Assembly: GCA_938008575.1 (NCBI GenBank)
Contig: CALLKB010000199.1
Span: 1-5,756, forward strand
Length of the DNA stretch: 5,756 nt
Direction of reading: 5' to 3'
Source: an uncultured Cytophagaceae bacterium
GTDB lineage: Bacteria; Bacteroidota; Bacteroidia; Cytophagales; Spirosomataceae
The position numbers and the translations under genes are program-made. The notes under the pieces were generated by a model that worked only from the letters and a program-made list of their open reading frames with translations, searched no databases and had not been told where the DNA came from. Within the stretch, counting starts at the first letter, position 1, and each line of letters begins with the position of its first letter. This document shows, piece by piece, positions 1 through 5,756 of this stretch.

Positions 1-787
1 TAATTGAATCTTCAGAAATACGAGCTTTCGTAGGGGCAGGAGCTGCCGCTGCTTTAGGTTCAGCAGCCTTAGGTGCTTCTGCAACTTGTACAGGTGCTGG
101 TGCTGCTACAGCAGCAACTGGAGCCGCTGCAGGTGCAGCTGATTCAGCTGCTAAAATTGGTTGGAAGTCTGTACCAGGCTCACCAACAATGGCAATAATG
201 CCATCAACAATAACACCTTCGCCTTCTTTTGCACCAATGTATAATAATGTACCATCTTCGTAGTTTTCCAACTCCATGGTAGCCTTGTCAGTCTCAACTT
301 CAGCAATAATATCGCCACTCTTGACAACATCACCTGTTTTCTTTAACCATTTAGCAATGACGCCTTCCACCATCGTATCGCTCATTTTAGGCATACGAAC
401 AGCTTTCGCTTTAATTCCACTTAAATCAATGGCTGGAGCTGCTGCAACTGGTGCAGGTGCTGCCGCTTGTGGGGCTGCTTCAACAGCAGCAGGCGCCGTA
501 GCTGTGGCTGCAGCTACAGGAGCTTGCAATAAAGCTGAATAATCTTCACCAGGGGTTCCAACTACCGCAATAATGCCATCTACAGGTACAGCTTCACCAG
601 CCTTAATGCCAATGTATAACAATGTACCATCTTCGTAATTTTCTAATTCCATCGTCGCTTTGTCAGTTTCCACTTCCGCGATGATATCTCCAGACTTAAT
701 TACGTCTCCTTCTTTTTTAAGCCAATTTGCAATAACACCTTCTACCATGGTGTCACTCATCTTGGGCATTCTTATTACTTCAGCCAT
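1..787 (-). CDS. pdhC: Pyruvate dehydrogenase E2 (dihydrolipoamide acetyltransferase), N-terminal part, cut by the window edge
   Basis: E2 core subunit of the cytoplasmic pyruvate dehydrogenase complex, which moves acetyl groups from E1 to CoA on swinging lipoyl arms (aceF in E. coli). The first 262 residues are visible and the frame runs off the left edge without a stop. Residues about 2-79 and 127-204 are two lipoyl domains, each with an ETDKATME motif; the lipoylated lysines should be K43 and K168. They are joined by flexible Ala/Pro linkers at about 88-118 and 212-254. The E1/E3-binding domain and the catalytic acetyltransferase domain must lie beyond the edge. The ATG at 785-787 gives the canonical start MAEVIRMPKMSDTM; no other ATG lies in frame between it and the stop at 851-853. 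A candidate promoter lies just upstream. A 2-oxoglutarate dehydrogenase E2 is less likely, because those usually have a single lipoyl domain and a different motif. The 2-oxo acid specificity is inferred, as the catalytic domain is not visible. Confidence 0.93.
   Translation of the reverse strand, partial: MAEVIRMPKMSDTMVEGVIANWLKKEGDVIKSGDIIAEVETDKATMELENYEDGTLLYIGIKAGEAVPVDGIIAVVGTPGEDYSALLQAPVAAATATAPAAVEAAPQAAAPAPVAAAPAIDLSGIKAKAVRMPKMSDTMVEGVIAKWLKKTGDVVKSGDIIAEVETDKATMELENYEDGTLLYIGAKEGEGVIVDGIIAIVGEPGTDFQPILAAESAAPAAAPVAAVAAPAPVQVAEAPKAAEPKAAAAPAPTKARISEDSI
233..397 (-). repeat. Second copy of the lipoyl-domain duplication in the E2 gene
   Basis: Encodes E2 residues 131-185, including the lipoyl lysine K168 (codon 284-286). 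It aligns without gaps to the copy at 608-772, at a constant offset of 375 nt (125 codons). By hand count, 52 of 55 residues are identical; the differences are N/K, E/T and I/V. Confidence 0.9.
608..772 (-). repeat. First copy of the lipoyl-domain duplication in the E2 gene
   Basis: Encodes E2 residues 6-60, including the lipoyl lysine K43 (codon 659-661). It is the partner of the copy at 233-397. About 30 of the 52 shared residues use a different codon in the two copies, so the DNA has diverged while the protein has been held constant. The exception is a 29-nt block (609-637 here, 234-262 in the other copy) with a single mismatch. Confidence 0.9.
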
Positions 788-796
788 GCTTTTATA

Positions 797-809
797 TTTG
801 AATTTCAAA
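797..809. repeat. Perfect short palindrome upstream of the E2 gene (possible operator)
   Basis: The plus strand reads TTTGAA, a central T, then TTCAAA: 6-bp perfect arms around one base. It overlaps the downstream end of the predicted -7 box and the expected transcription start, which is where a repressor could act. In such AT-rich DNA a 13-bp palindrome can also arise by chance, so the operator role is speculative. Confidence 0.3.
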
Positions 810-836
810 AATACGCTTAATACGCTTATTTTAAAA
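806..836 (-). promoter_or_regulatory. Candidate Bacteroidota-type promoter of the E2 gene
   Basis: On the minus strand TATTTTTG (806-813) matches the Bacteroidota -7 consensus TAnnTTTG exactly. A T-run at 832-836, about 18-19 nt upstream, is in the right place for the -33 TTTG element but lacks the G. Transcription would start near position 800, giving a short leader of about 13 nt before the ATG at 787. The leader is A-rich (ATATAAAAGC) with no Shine-Dalgarno sequence, as is usual in this phylum. Assigned by consensus and position only. Confidence 0.45.
810..827. repeat. Perfect tandem 9-mer between lepA and the E2 gene
   Basis: The plus strand carries AATACGCTT twice in a row (810-818 and 819-827) without mismatch. 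It sits in the spacer and -7 region of the candidate promoter. It could be a pair of direct binding sites for a regulator or simply a replication-slippage product. Confidence 0.5.
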
Positions 837-859
837 GATTTTATTAAAAATTATTTGAT

Positions 860-2647
860 TTAATCTAGTTTTAAAACGGCCATAAACGCTTCTTGTGGGA
901 TTTCTACATTACCCACTTGACGCATACGTTTCTTACCTTTCTTTTGTTTCTCCAATAATTTACGCTTTCTCGAAATATCACCACCATAACACTTTGCCAA
1001 AACGTCTTTACGCAATGCCTTCACTGTTTCTCTAGCTATGATTTTTTGACCAATCGCCGCCTGAATCGCAATTTCAAACTGTTGGCGTGGCAACAACTCA
1101 CGTAATTTCTCACATAAACGTTTACCCCAATCGTAAGCTTTGTCTCGGTGTACAATGGCCGACAAAGCATCTACTTTTTCGCCATTTAACATGATATCTA
1201 ATTTAACCATGTAACCCGGCTCATAGCCTTTATATTCATAATCCAATGAAGCATACCCACGCGAAATGGTCTTCAATCGGTCAAAGAAATCAAATACAAC
1301 TTCAGATAAGGGCATATCAAATGTCAGCTCAACACGATCTGTAGTTAAATAGATTTGATTAACTAAAATACCACGCTTATCCATGCACAAACTCATAATC
1401 ACACCCGTGTATTCGGATTTAGTAATAATCTGCGCTTTGATATAAGGCTCTTCAATGATATTAATTAAGTTAGGTTCAGGTAACTCACTGGGTGCTGAAA
1501 CCCATTGCGTTTCTCCTGCCGTCGTTAAAACTTTGAATTTTACGGATGGAACTGTTGTAATAACAGTCATGTCAAATTCACGCTCTAATCGCTCTTGCAC
1601 AATTTCCATGTGCAACATCCCCAAGAAGCCACAGCGGAATCCAAAACCTAAGGCAGCCGATGTTTCCGGTTCCCAAACTAAGGATGCATCATTCAATTGC
1701 AATTTCTCCATGGCATCACGCAAGTCCTCAAACTCTGATGTTTCTACCGGATAAATACCAGCAAATACCATCGGTTTAACTTCCTCAAATCCTTGAATAG
1801 CTGATTTACATGGATTAGCCACATGCGAAATTGTATCCCCAACCTTAACTTCTTTGGCTTCTTTGATACCCGAAATTAAATAACCTACATCACCTGTTTT
1901 GATGATAGATTTTGGTTCTTGCTCTAATCCTAGGGTTCCAATTTCATCGGCAAAATATTCTTTGCCTGTGTTCATGAACTTGACACGATCTCCTTTTTTG
2001 ATTTCCCCATTATATACACGGAAAATAACTTCGATTCCACGATATGAATTAAATGTAGAGTCAAAAATTAAAGCTTGTAAGGGTTCTGAAGGCTCTCCTT
2101 TAGGAGCAGGTACACGTGTTACCACGGCATCTAGAATATCTTGAATACCAATTCCCTCTTTTCCTGAAGCATGAATGATATCTTCTTTTTTACATCCGAT
2201 TAGGTCAATGATTTGATCAGAAACCTCATCAGGCATTGCACCAGGTAAATCAATCTTATTCAATACAGGAATGATTTCCAAATCGTGGTTGATCGCTAAA
2301 TATAGATTGGAAATCGTTTGCGCTTCAATTCCTTGAGAGGCATCCACGATTAATAAGGCTCCTTCACATGCCGCAATGGAACGGGAAACTTCGTAACTAA
2401 AATCGACGTGACCCGGGGTATCAATCAAATTGAAAGTATATACCTCGCCATCTTTCGGATATTGCATTTGAATCGCATGCGATTTGATCGTGATACCACG
2501 CTCACGTTCTAAGTCCATGTCGTCCAACAATTGATTCATCATATCGCGCTTCTGCACGGTATTAGTGAATTCAATTAATCGATCGGCCAAAGTACTCTTA
2601 CCATGATCAATGTGTGCGATAATGCAAAAATTACGAATGTTTTTCAT
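860..2647 (-). CDS. lepA: Elongation factor 4 (LepA), ribosome-associated translational GTPase
   Basis: Complete 595-residue LepA/EF4, close to the family length of about 600. This EF-G-like GTPase binds ribosomes; back-translocation and roles in initiation or 30S biogenesis have both been proposed, and it is usually dispensable under normal growth. GTPase motifs are all present: G1 AHIDHGKST at 11-19, G2 GIT at 51-53, G3 DTPGH at 76-80 (catalytic H80), G4 NKID at 130-133, and a G5-like SGK at 161-163. EF-G-like domains II, III and V follow. The LepA-specific C-terminal domain includes [20 protein letters not shown] (551-570) and a basic GKKRMRQ tail that separate it from EF-G, BipA and TypA. 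The ATG at 2645-2647 gives the standard [19 protein letters not shown] start. It lies 15 nt after the DUF819 stop, with an A-rich leader and no Shine-Dalgarno, and is probably co-transcribed with the genes upstream. No truncation or missing key residue was seen. Confidence 0.98.
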   Translation of the reverse strand: MKNIRNFCIIAHIDHGKSTLADRLIEFTNTVQKRDMMNQLLDDMDLERERGITIKSHAIQMQYPKDGEVYTFNLIDTPGHVDFSYEVSRSIAACEGALLIVDASQGIEAQTISNLYLAINHDLEIIPVLNKIDLPGAMPDEVSDQIIDLIGCKKEDIIHASGKEGIGIQDILDAVVTRVPAPKGEPSEPLQALIFDSTFNSYRGIEVIFRVYNGEIKKGDRVKFMNTGKEYFADEIGTLGLEQEPKSIIKTGDVGYLISGIKEAKEVKVGDTISHVANPCKSAIQGFEEVKPMVFAGIYPVETSEFEDLRDAMEKLQLNDASLVWEPETSAALGFGFRCGFLGMLHMEIVQERLEREFDMTVITTVPSVKFKVLTTAGETQWVSAPSELPEPNLINIIEEPYIKAQIITKSEYTGVIMSLCMDKRGILVNQIYLTTDRVELTFDMPLSEVVFDFFDRLKTISRGYASLDYEYKGYEPGYMVKLDIMLNGEKVDALSAIVHRDKAYDWGKRLCEKLRELLPRQQFEIAIQAAIGQKIIARETVKALRKDVLAKCYGGDISRKRKLLEKQKKGKKRMRQVGNVEIPQEAFMAVLKLD

Positions 2648-2662
2648 GTATGTTTTTTACTA

Positions 2663-3856
2663 CTAATATGTTTGGCTGACCCATTGCATGAGTATTGCCG
2701 ATAAATATCCTCCATAAGTACCAATGGCATATCCTAATAATGCCAAAATGACGCCTAATGGAGCTAAAATGGGACTAATTGCCGTTGCTATCACAGATGT
2801 AGAAGCAATACCGCCCACATTAGCCTGCGATGCAATGGCCATGTAGTGGTATGGGGCTTTAATCCATTTCCCAACTACAAATATAACTAAGCCATGAATG
2901 CTTATCCATATAAATCCTGTAAATAGTAGGAGTGGAGTTGAAAATAAATGACTTAATGATATTTTTAATCCGATGGATGCAATGATAAAATACAGGAATA
3001 GTGTTGCAATAACATCTCCGCCTGCTGTGTACAAGCGCTTCAAAGGACTTAGCCCTAATCCAATTCCCATAAAGGTACAAATGAAGAATGTCCAAAAACT
3101 TTGATTTAGGAATGTTATGGCGATCAATTCGGTCAGATAACTACCAGAATAAGTACTCAAAAGAGTTATTAGGAATCCTAAACCTAAAATATAGATGAGA
3201 TTATTGAACGTAAATTTCTTGACAGTCAAATCTTCCTCCCAATCAACAGAAATGTCGTGGTGGTTATACGACGCCTTTAGGTATTGATTAATCTTGAGTT
3301 GGAATGGAATCAAAAATAATAAGATAGCCAACCACGTTTCACCAAAAAATACGTCAACCGTTACAGCTTTGGCCAACTCATCGGCATTCGGTAAAAATAT
3401 TGCATTTAATGCCATTTGATTTGCAGTTCCACCTATCCACGATCCAGCAATCGTCGATAAGCCTCTAAATGATTCTGCATTAAATTCAGTTGGGAAAAAA
3501 TAATGACTAATCATTAAGGAAATAGGTCCACCAATGATGACACCCAATGCTCCAACGAGGAATAAGATAATCGGTTTCCGACCGATAGCTTTTAGTTTAG
3601 CTAAAGGAAGACCTAAGGTGAAATAAAAGATACAAAAGGGCAATAGCGTTTTAGCTAAAGTTCCATTAAGATCCGTGTTTCCAATTACAATGATACCCTG
3701 CTCGACCAATAAGGATGGCAGAAAATAACAAAATAATAAGGGAGGTATGACACTAAATACGAGTTTGACGATTTTAGATTTCAATTTCGACAGGTAGAAA
3801 ATACCCGCGAGCATGATAATCAAACTGATAAAGATGTATAGCTCTCCTTGAATCAT
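2663..3856 (-). CDS. DUF819 family multipass inner-membrane protein (putative transporter, YjcL-like)
   Basis: A 397-residue integral membrane protein with roughly ten to twelve hydrophobic segments (about 5-23, 30-50, 69-90, 95-118, 135-153, 165-187, 218-237, 252-270, 280-298, 307-329, 338-358 and 364-388). Two related motifs in the two halves, GSWIGGTANQMAL at 138-150 and ASQANVGGIASTSVIA at 342-357, match my memory of DUF819 (B. subtilis YjcL). They suggest an inverted-repeat transporter fold with Gly-rich broken helices. A polar loop at about 188-217 separates the halves. The family has no settled substrate; I recall it being grouped with the cation:proton antiporter/anion transporter superfamily. 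The start codon overlaps the aminopeptidase stop as ATGA, so translation is probably coupled and the two may share a pathway, perhaps uptake or export of peptide or amino acid products. The family call is good; the transport role is inferred. Confidence 0.85.
   Translation of the reverse strand: MIQGELYIFISLIIMLAGIFYLSKLKSKIVKLVFSVIPPLLFCYFLPSLLVEQGIIVIGNTDLNGTLAKTLLPFCIFYFTLGLPLAKLKAIGRKPIILFLVGALGVIIGGPISLMISHYFFPTEFNAESFRGLSTIAGSWIGGTANQMALNAIFLPNADELAKAVTVDVFFGETWLAILLFLIPFQLKINQYLKASYNHHDISVDWEEDLTVKKFTFNNLIYILGLGFLITLLSTYSGSYLTELIAITFLNQSFWTFFICTFMGIGLGLSPLKRLYTAGGDVIATLFLYFIIASIGLKISLSHLFSTPLLLFTGFIWISIHGLVIFVVGKWIKAPYHYMAIASQANVGGIASTSVIATAISPILAPLGVILALLGYAIGTYGGYLSAILMQWVSQTY
3853..3856 (-). 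other. ATGA stop/start overlap between pepP and the DUF819 gene
   Basis: On the minus strand the four bases ATGA contain the DUF819 start (ATG, 3854-3856) and the aminopeptidase stop (TGA, 3853-3855). Such overlaps usually mean termination-reinitiation coupling and a shared transcript. No Shine-Dalgarno sequence is seen in the preceding bases. Confidence 0.85.
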
Positions 3857-5145
3857 GCCTGTGACATTAGCGACTCAATCTCCTCGATATCGATTGGAAT
3901 ATTTGCCATTAAATTAATGGCGGGTCCATCGGTTATCAATAAATTATTTTCTAAACGAATACCTATGCCTTCTTCCCGGATGTATATTCCTGGCTCACAG
4001 GTTAATACCATGCCTGCTTCGAAAGGTTTATATTTATCCCATACATCATGAACATCTAAACCCAAATGATGTGCAACCCCATGCATAAAGTATTTTTTAA
4101 ACAAAGGTTGGTTAGGGTCTTGATTATCAACATCTTGTCTTGTGAACAAACCTAAGCCTATCAATTGCTCTTCCATGAACTTTTCAACTGATTTTTGATA
4201 ATCTACCCAGTAAATACCTGGACGCATTAAATCAATTGCATAATCTAATACAGCTTGTACAGCCTTGTAAACTTCTTTTTGACGTGGACTAAATTTTCCA
4301 TTAACTGGAATAGTTCGTGTCATATCAGCATTATAATTGCCATAACAAGCCCCAACGTCTAATAAAATTAAATCGCCGTCTTTACATTCACGCTCGTTTT
4401 CAATATAGTGTAAAACACAGGCATTAGCACCAGAAGCTATGATAGGAGAGTAAGCAAATCCTCCACTACGAGATTTGATGAATTCATGAATGAACTCTGC
4501 TTCGATCTCGTTTTCCCAAACACCGGGTTTAGTAAATCCTAAAACACGTCTAAATCCATTTTCTGTTATATCAATTGCCTTTTGCATAGCTGCTAATTCT
4601 GCAGGCTCTTTCTTCATACGTAAGGTATTCAGAATAGGGGCTAGTCGGCCAATACGATGAAGCGGATATTTGTCTTTAATTTCTTGAACAAGTCGCGCGT
4701 TTTGTGTTTCAACTAATGAACTATTGCGCATATGTTCATTGTCGATCATATAAACCGTATCAGCTGAATAGATCAAGGTTTTTAAAATTGCCTCAAAATT
4801 GCTCGTCCACTGAATGTTTTTAATTCCACTAATAGCAGTCGCTTCTTCTTTGGAATATTTATGGCCTTCCCAAATTGCGATTAATTCAGAGGTTTCTCGC
4901 ACAAAAGCAATTTCTCTTAAATGCGCCTCGGGTGCATCAGGATAGATTAATAGAAGTGTTTCTTCTTGGTCTAGTCCCGACAAATAGAATAAATCTGTTT
5001 GTTGCTTAAATCCCATGCTACCATCTGCATTCGTTGGCATAATGTCATTTGAACTAATTAACACCATGGATTTAGGTGGTAATTCCGCAATTAATTTGTT
5101 GCGGTTCTTGATAAATAGCTCTGAAGGAAAAGGTTGATAGCGCAT
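3853..5145 (-). CDS. pepP: Xaa-Pro aminopeptidase (aminopeptidase P, M24B metallopeptidase)
   Basis: Complete 430-residue aminopeptidase P, which removes an N-terminal residue that precedes proline and normally uses two Mn2+ ions. Residues about 1-135 form the AMP_N domain and about 175-415 the pita-bread M24 domain. The five metal ligands can be assigned by comparison with E. coli PepP: D263 (LLDVGA), D274 (NADMTRT), H359 (HGVAHHLGLDVHD), E384 (CEPGIYI) and E399 (GIRLEN). Catalytic-site histidines H246 (VLHYIEN) and H366 are also present. The length is close to E. coli PepP (about 440). No signal peptide is visible, so it is probably cytoplasmic and acts in peptide turnover. The ATG at 5143-5145 lies 1 nt after the methyltransferase stop, and the stop overlaps the DUF819 start by 4 nt, so it is an internal operon gene. 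A prolidase (PepQ) is less likely given the AMP_N domain and overall match to PepP. Confidence 0.95.
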   Translation of the reverse strand: MRYQPFPSELFIKNRNKLIAELPPKSMVLISSNDIMPTNADGSMGFKQQTDLFYLSGLDQEETLLLIYPDAPEAHLREIAFVRETSELIAIWEGHKYSKEEATAISGIKNIQWTSNFEAILKTLIYSADTVYMIDNEHMRNSSLVETQNARLVQEIKDKYPLHRIGRLAPILNTLRMKKEPAELAAMQKAIDITENGFRRVLGFTKPGVWENEIEAEFIHEFIKSRSGGFAYSPIIASGANACVLHYIENERECKDGDLILLDVGACYGNYNADMTRTIPVNGKFSPRQKEVYKAVQAVLDYAIDLMRPGIYWVDYQKSVEKFMEEQLIGLGLFTRQDVDNQDPNQPLFKKYFMHGVAHHLGLDVHDVWDKYKPFEAGMVLTCEPGIYIREEGIGIRLENNLLITDGPAINLMANIPIDIEEIESLMSQA

Positions 5146-5146
5146 C

Positions 5147-5756
5147 TTATTTTTTACACTGATAAATGATTTCTTCTAACGGCAATGCCATTCGATTACT
5201 CTCGTTGGTTCCTAATTTTTCAATCATATTGACGGGAATTACCGTAAAACCTGAATTTTCTAGTTGCTTACCAAAATCCCGACCATAAATTCGAAGATGA
5301 TCATCCTGTAAAAAATGAATCTCTCGTTCTTTCGGATCTGTAATGCTTGCATCCTCATAGGTTGTTTCGCGATCATATCGTTGCGGACTTTGACACAAAG
5401 CAAATCCTTCAGGCTTTAATACCCGACGAATTTCTTGCATGCAACGTACATCATCTTTTACGTGCTCTAATACGTGGTTACAAAATACCACATCGAAAGA
5501 ATTATCTGGAAATGGAATATCATGTAAATCCATTTTCACTTTCGCCAAAGGGGATTCGATATCAGCAGTTATATAATTGTCTCCCAAATAGTTTTCGAAC
5601 CTTTCAATGAAGCAATATTCTGGTGCTACATGCAGAACGCGCGGTTTTGATGTGTAGAAATTGGTTTCATTTTTAAGAAACATATGCATTAATCGATGTC
5701 TTTCTAAACTTAAACAGGAAGGACAAAGTGCATTTTCCCTAGGCTGTAAGCGTCCG
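5147..5756 (-). CDS. Class I SAM-dependent methyltransferase with N-terminal CxxC motif, N-terminus beyond the window edge
   Basis: Methyltransferase of the Methyltransf_11 type; the substrate is unknown. The frame is open from 5755 down to the stop at 5147-5149, giving 202 visible residues. An ATG at 5687-5689 would give a 180-residue protein, but the frame continues upstream without a stop and encodes GRLQPRENALCPSCLSLERH, which looks like family sequence: a CPSC pair followed by LERHRL. The true start is therefore probably off the window, perhaps with a second Cys pair completing a zinc site. Numbering visible residues, the SAM fold runs from about 38: a variant motif I, RVLHVAPEYCF (39-49), without the usual GxGxG; the acidic strand-2 end ITADIE (62-67); DLHDIPFPDNSFDVVFCNHV (76-95) with the HVLEH post-motif (94-98); and LKPEGFALCQSP (113-124). 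The stop is 1 nt before pepP, so it heads or precedes the same operon. The protein could act on a small molecule, lipid or glycan; nothing here decides between them. Confidence 0.85.
   Translation of the reverse strand, partial: GRLQPRENALCPSCLSLERHRLMHMFLKNETNFYTSKPRVLHVAPEYCFIERFENYLGDNYITADIESPLAKVKMDLHDIPFPDNSFDVVFCNHVLEHVKDDVRCMQEIRRVLKPEGFALCQSPQRYDRETTYEDASITDPKEREIHFLQDDHLRIYGRDFGKQLENSGFTVIPVNMIEKLGTNESNRMALPLEEIIYQCKK

Noticed and set aside
151..333. Minus-strand 60-codon open frame in a different phase
   Set aside because: It lies inside the second lipoyl domain in another frame and shows no recognisable motif.
276..542. Plus-strand open frame of 88 codons rich in Ala and Gly
   Set aside because: It is antisense to the E2 gene. 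Its Ala/Gly-rich stretch is the complement of the Ala/Pro linker, and the E2 frame has clear domain evidence.
828..859. Possible intrinsic terminator after lepA
   Set aside because: The only inverted repeat is A/T-only with a mismatch and no GC-rich stem or clear U-tract, so it cannot be told from AT-rich background.
660..863. Plus-strand 67-codon open frame spanning the lepA/E2 gap
   Set aside because: Most of it is antisense to the first lipoyl domain, with a tail in AT-rich intergenic DNA. No family resemblance was seen.
1455..2144. Two plus-strand open frames (1455-1754 and 1899-2144)
   Set aside because: Both are antisense to lepA, whose full-length GTPase frame is certain.
2859..3095. 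Minus-strand 78-codon open frame inside the DUF819 gene
   Set aside because: It is an out-of-frame shadow of a membrane protein gene whose own frame contains the family motifs.
3848..4051. Plus-strand 67-codon open frame at the pepP 3' end
   Set aside because: It is antisense to conserved M24 metal-binding codons and has no recognisable domain.
4066..4068. Histidine at position 360 of aminopeptidase P where E. coli PepP has tryptophan, next to metal ligand H359
   Set aside because: This is a non-ligand position, all five metal ligands are intact, and variation here is expected within the family.
5347..5610. Plus-strand 87-codon open frame
   Set aside because: It is antisense to the methyltransferase core and has no recognisable motif.

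Overview
The window looks like an ordinary, tightly packed housekeeping stretch of a Bacteroidota chromosome. Evidence for the phylum: AT-rich DNA, A-rich leaders without a Shine-Dalgarno GGAGG before the starts, a match to the Bacteroidota -7 promoter box (TAnnTTTG), and an E2 lipoyl sequence with a DKATMELENYEDGTLLYIG block that I recognise from that phylum. A Cytophagales-like genome is my guess from memory of the E2 sequence; it is not shown by the data.

All genes are on the minus strand, so transcription runs from high to low coordinates. In that order they are: (1) a SAM-dependent methyltransferase whose reading frame stays open to the window edge (5147 to 5756), so its N-terminus is missing; (2) a metal-dependent Xaa-Pro aminopeptidase of family M24B (3853-5145); (3) a DUF819-type multipass membrane protein (2663-3856); (4) lepA, elongation factor 4 (860-2647); (5) the N-terminal 262 residues of a pyruvate dehydrogenase E2 subunit with two lipoyl domains (1-787), cut by the left edge.

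Genes 1 to 4 are separated by 1 nt, a 4-nt ATGA overlap and 15 nt, which suggests a single transcript. The 72-nt gap between lepA and the E2 gene is the only real intergenic space. It holds a candidate promoter, a perfect tandem 9-mer and a perfect 6-bp-arm palindrome, so the E2 gene probably has its own promoter.

Functionally, the peptidase and the DUF819 membrane protein may work together on peptides or amino acids, based only on their overlap. LepA acts on ribosomes and E2 feeds acetyl-CoA synthesis. I see no mobile element, CRISPR array, tRNA, rRNA, phage gene or defence system, and no convincing new system. The points most worth checking are the methyltransferase N-terminus, the overlapping peptidase/DUF819 pair, the E2 lipoyl duplication and the small regulatory-looking gap.
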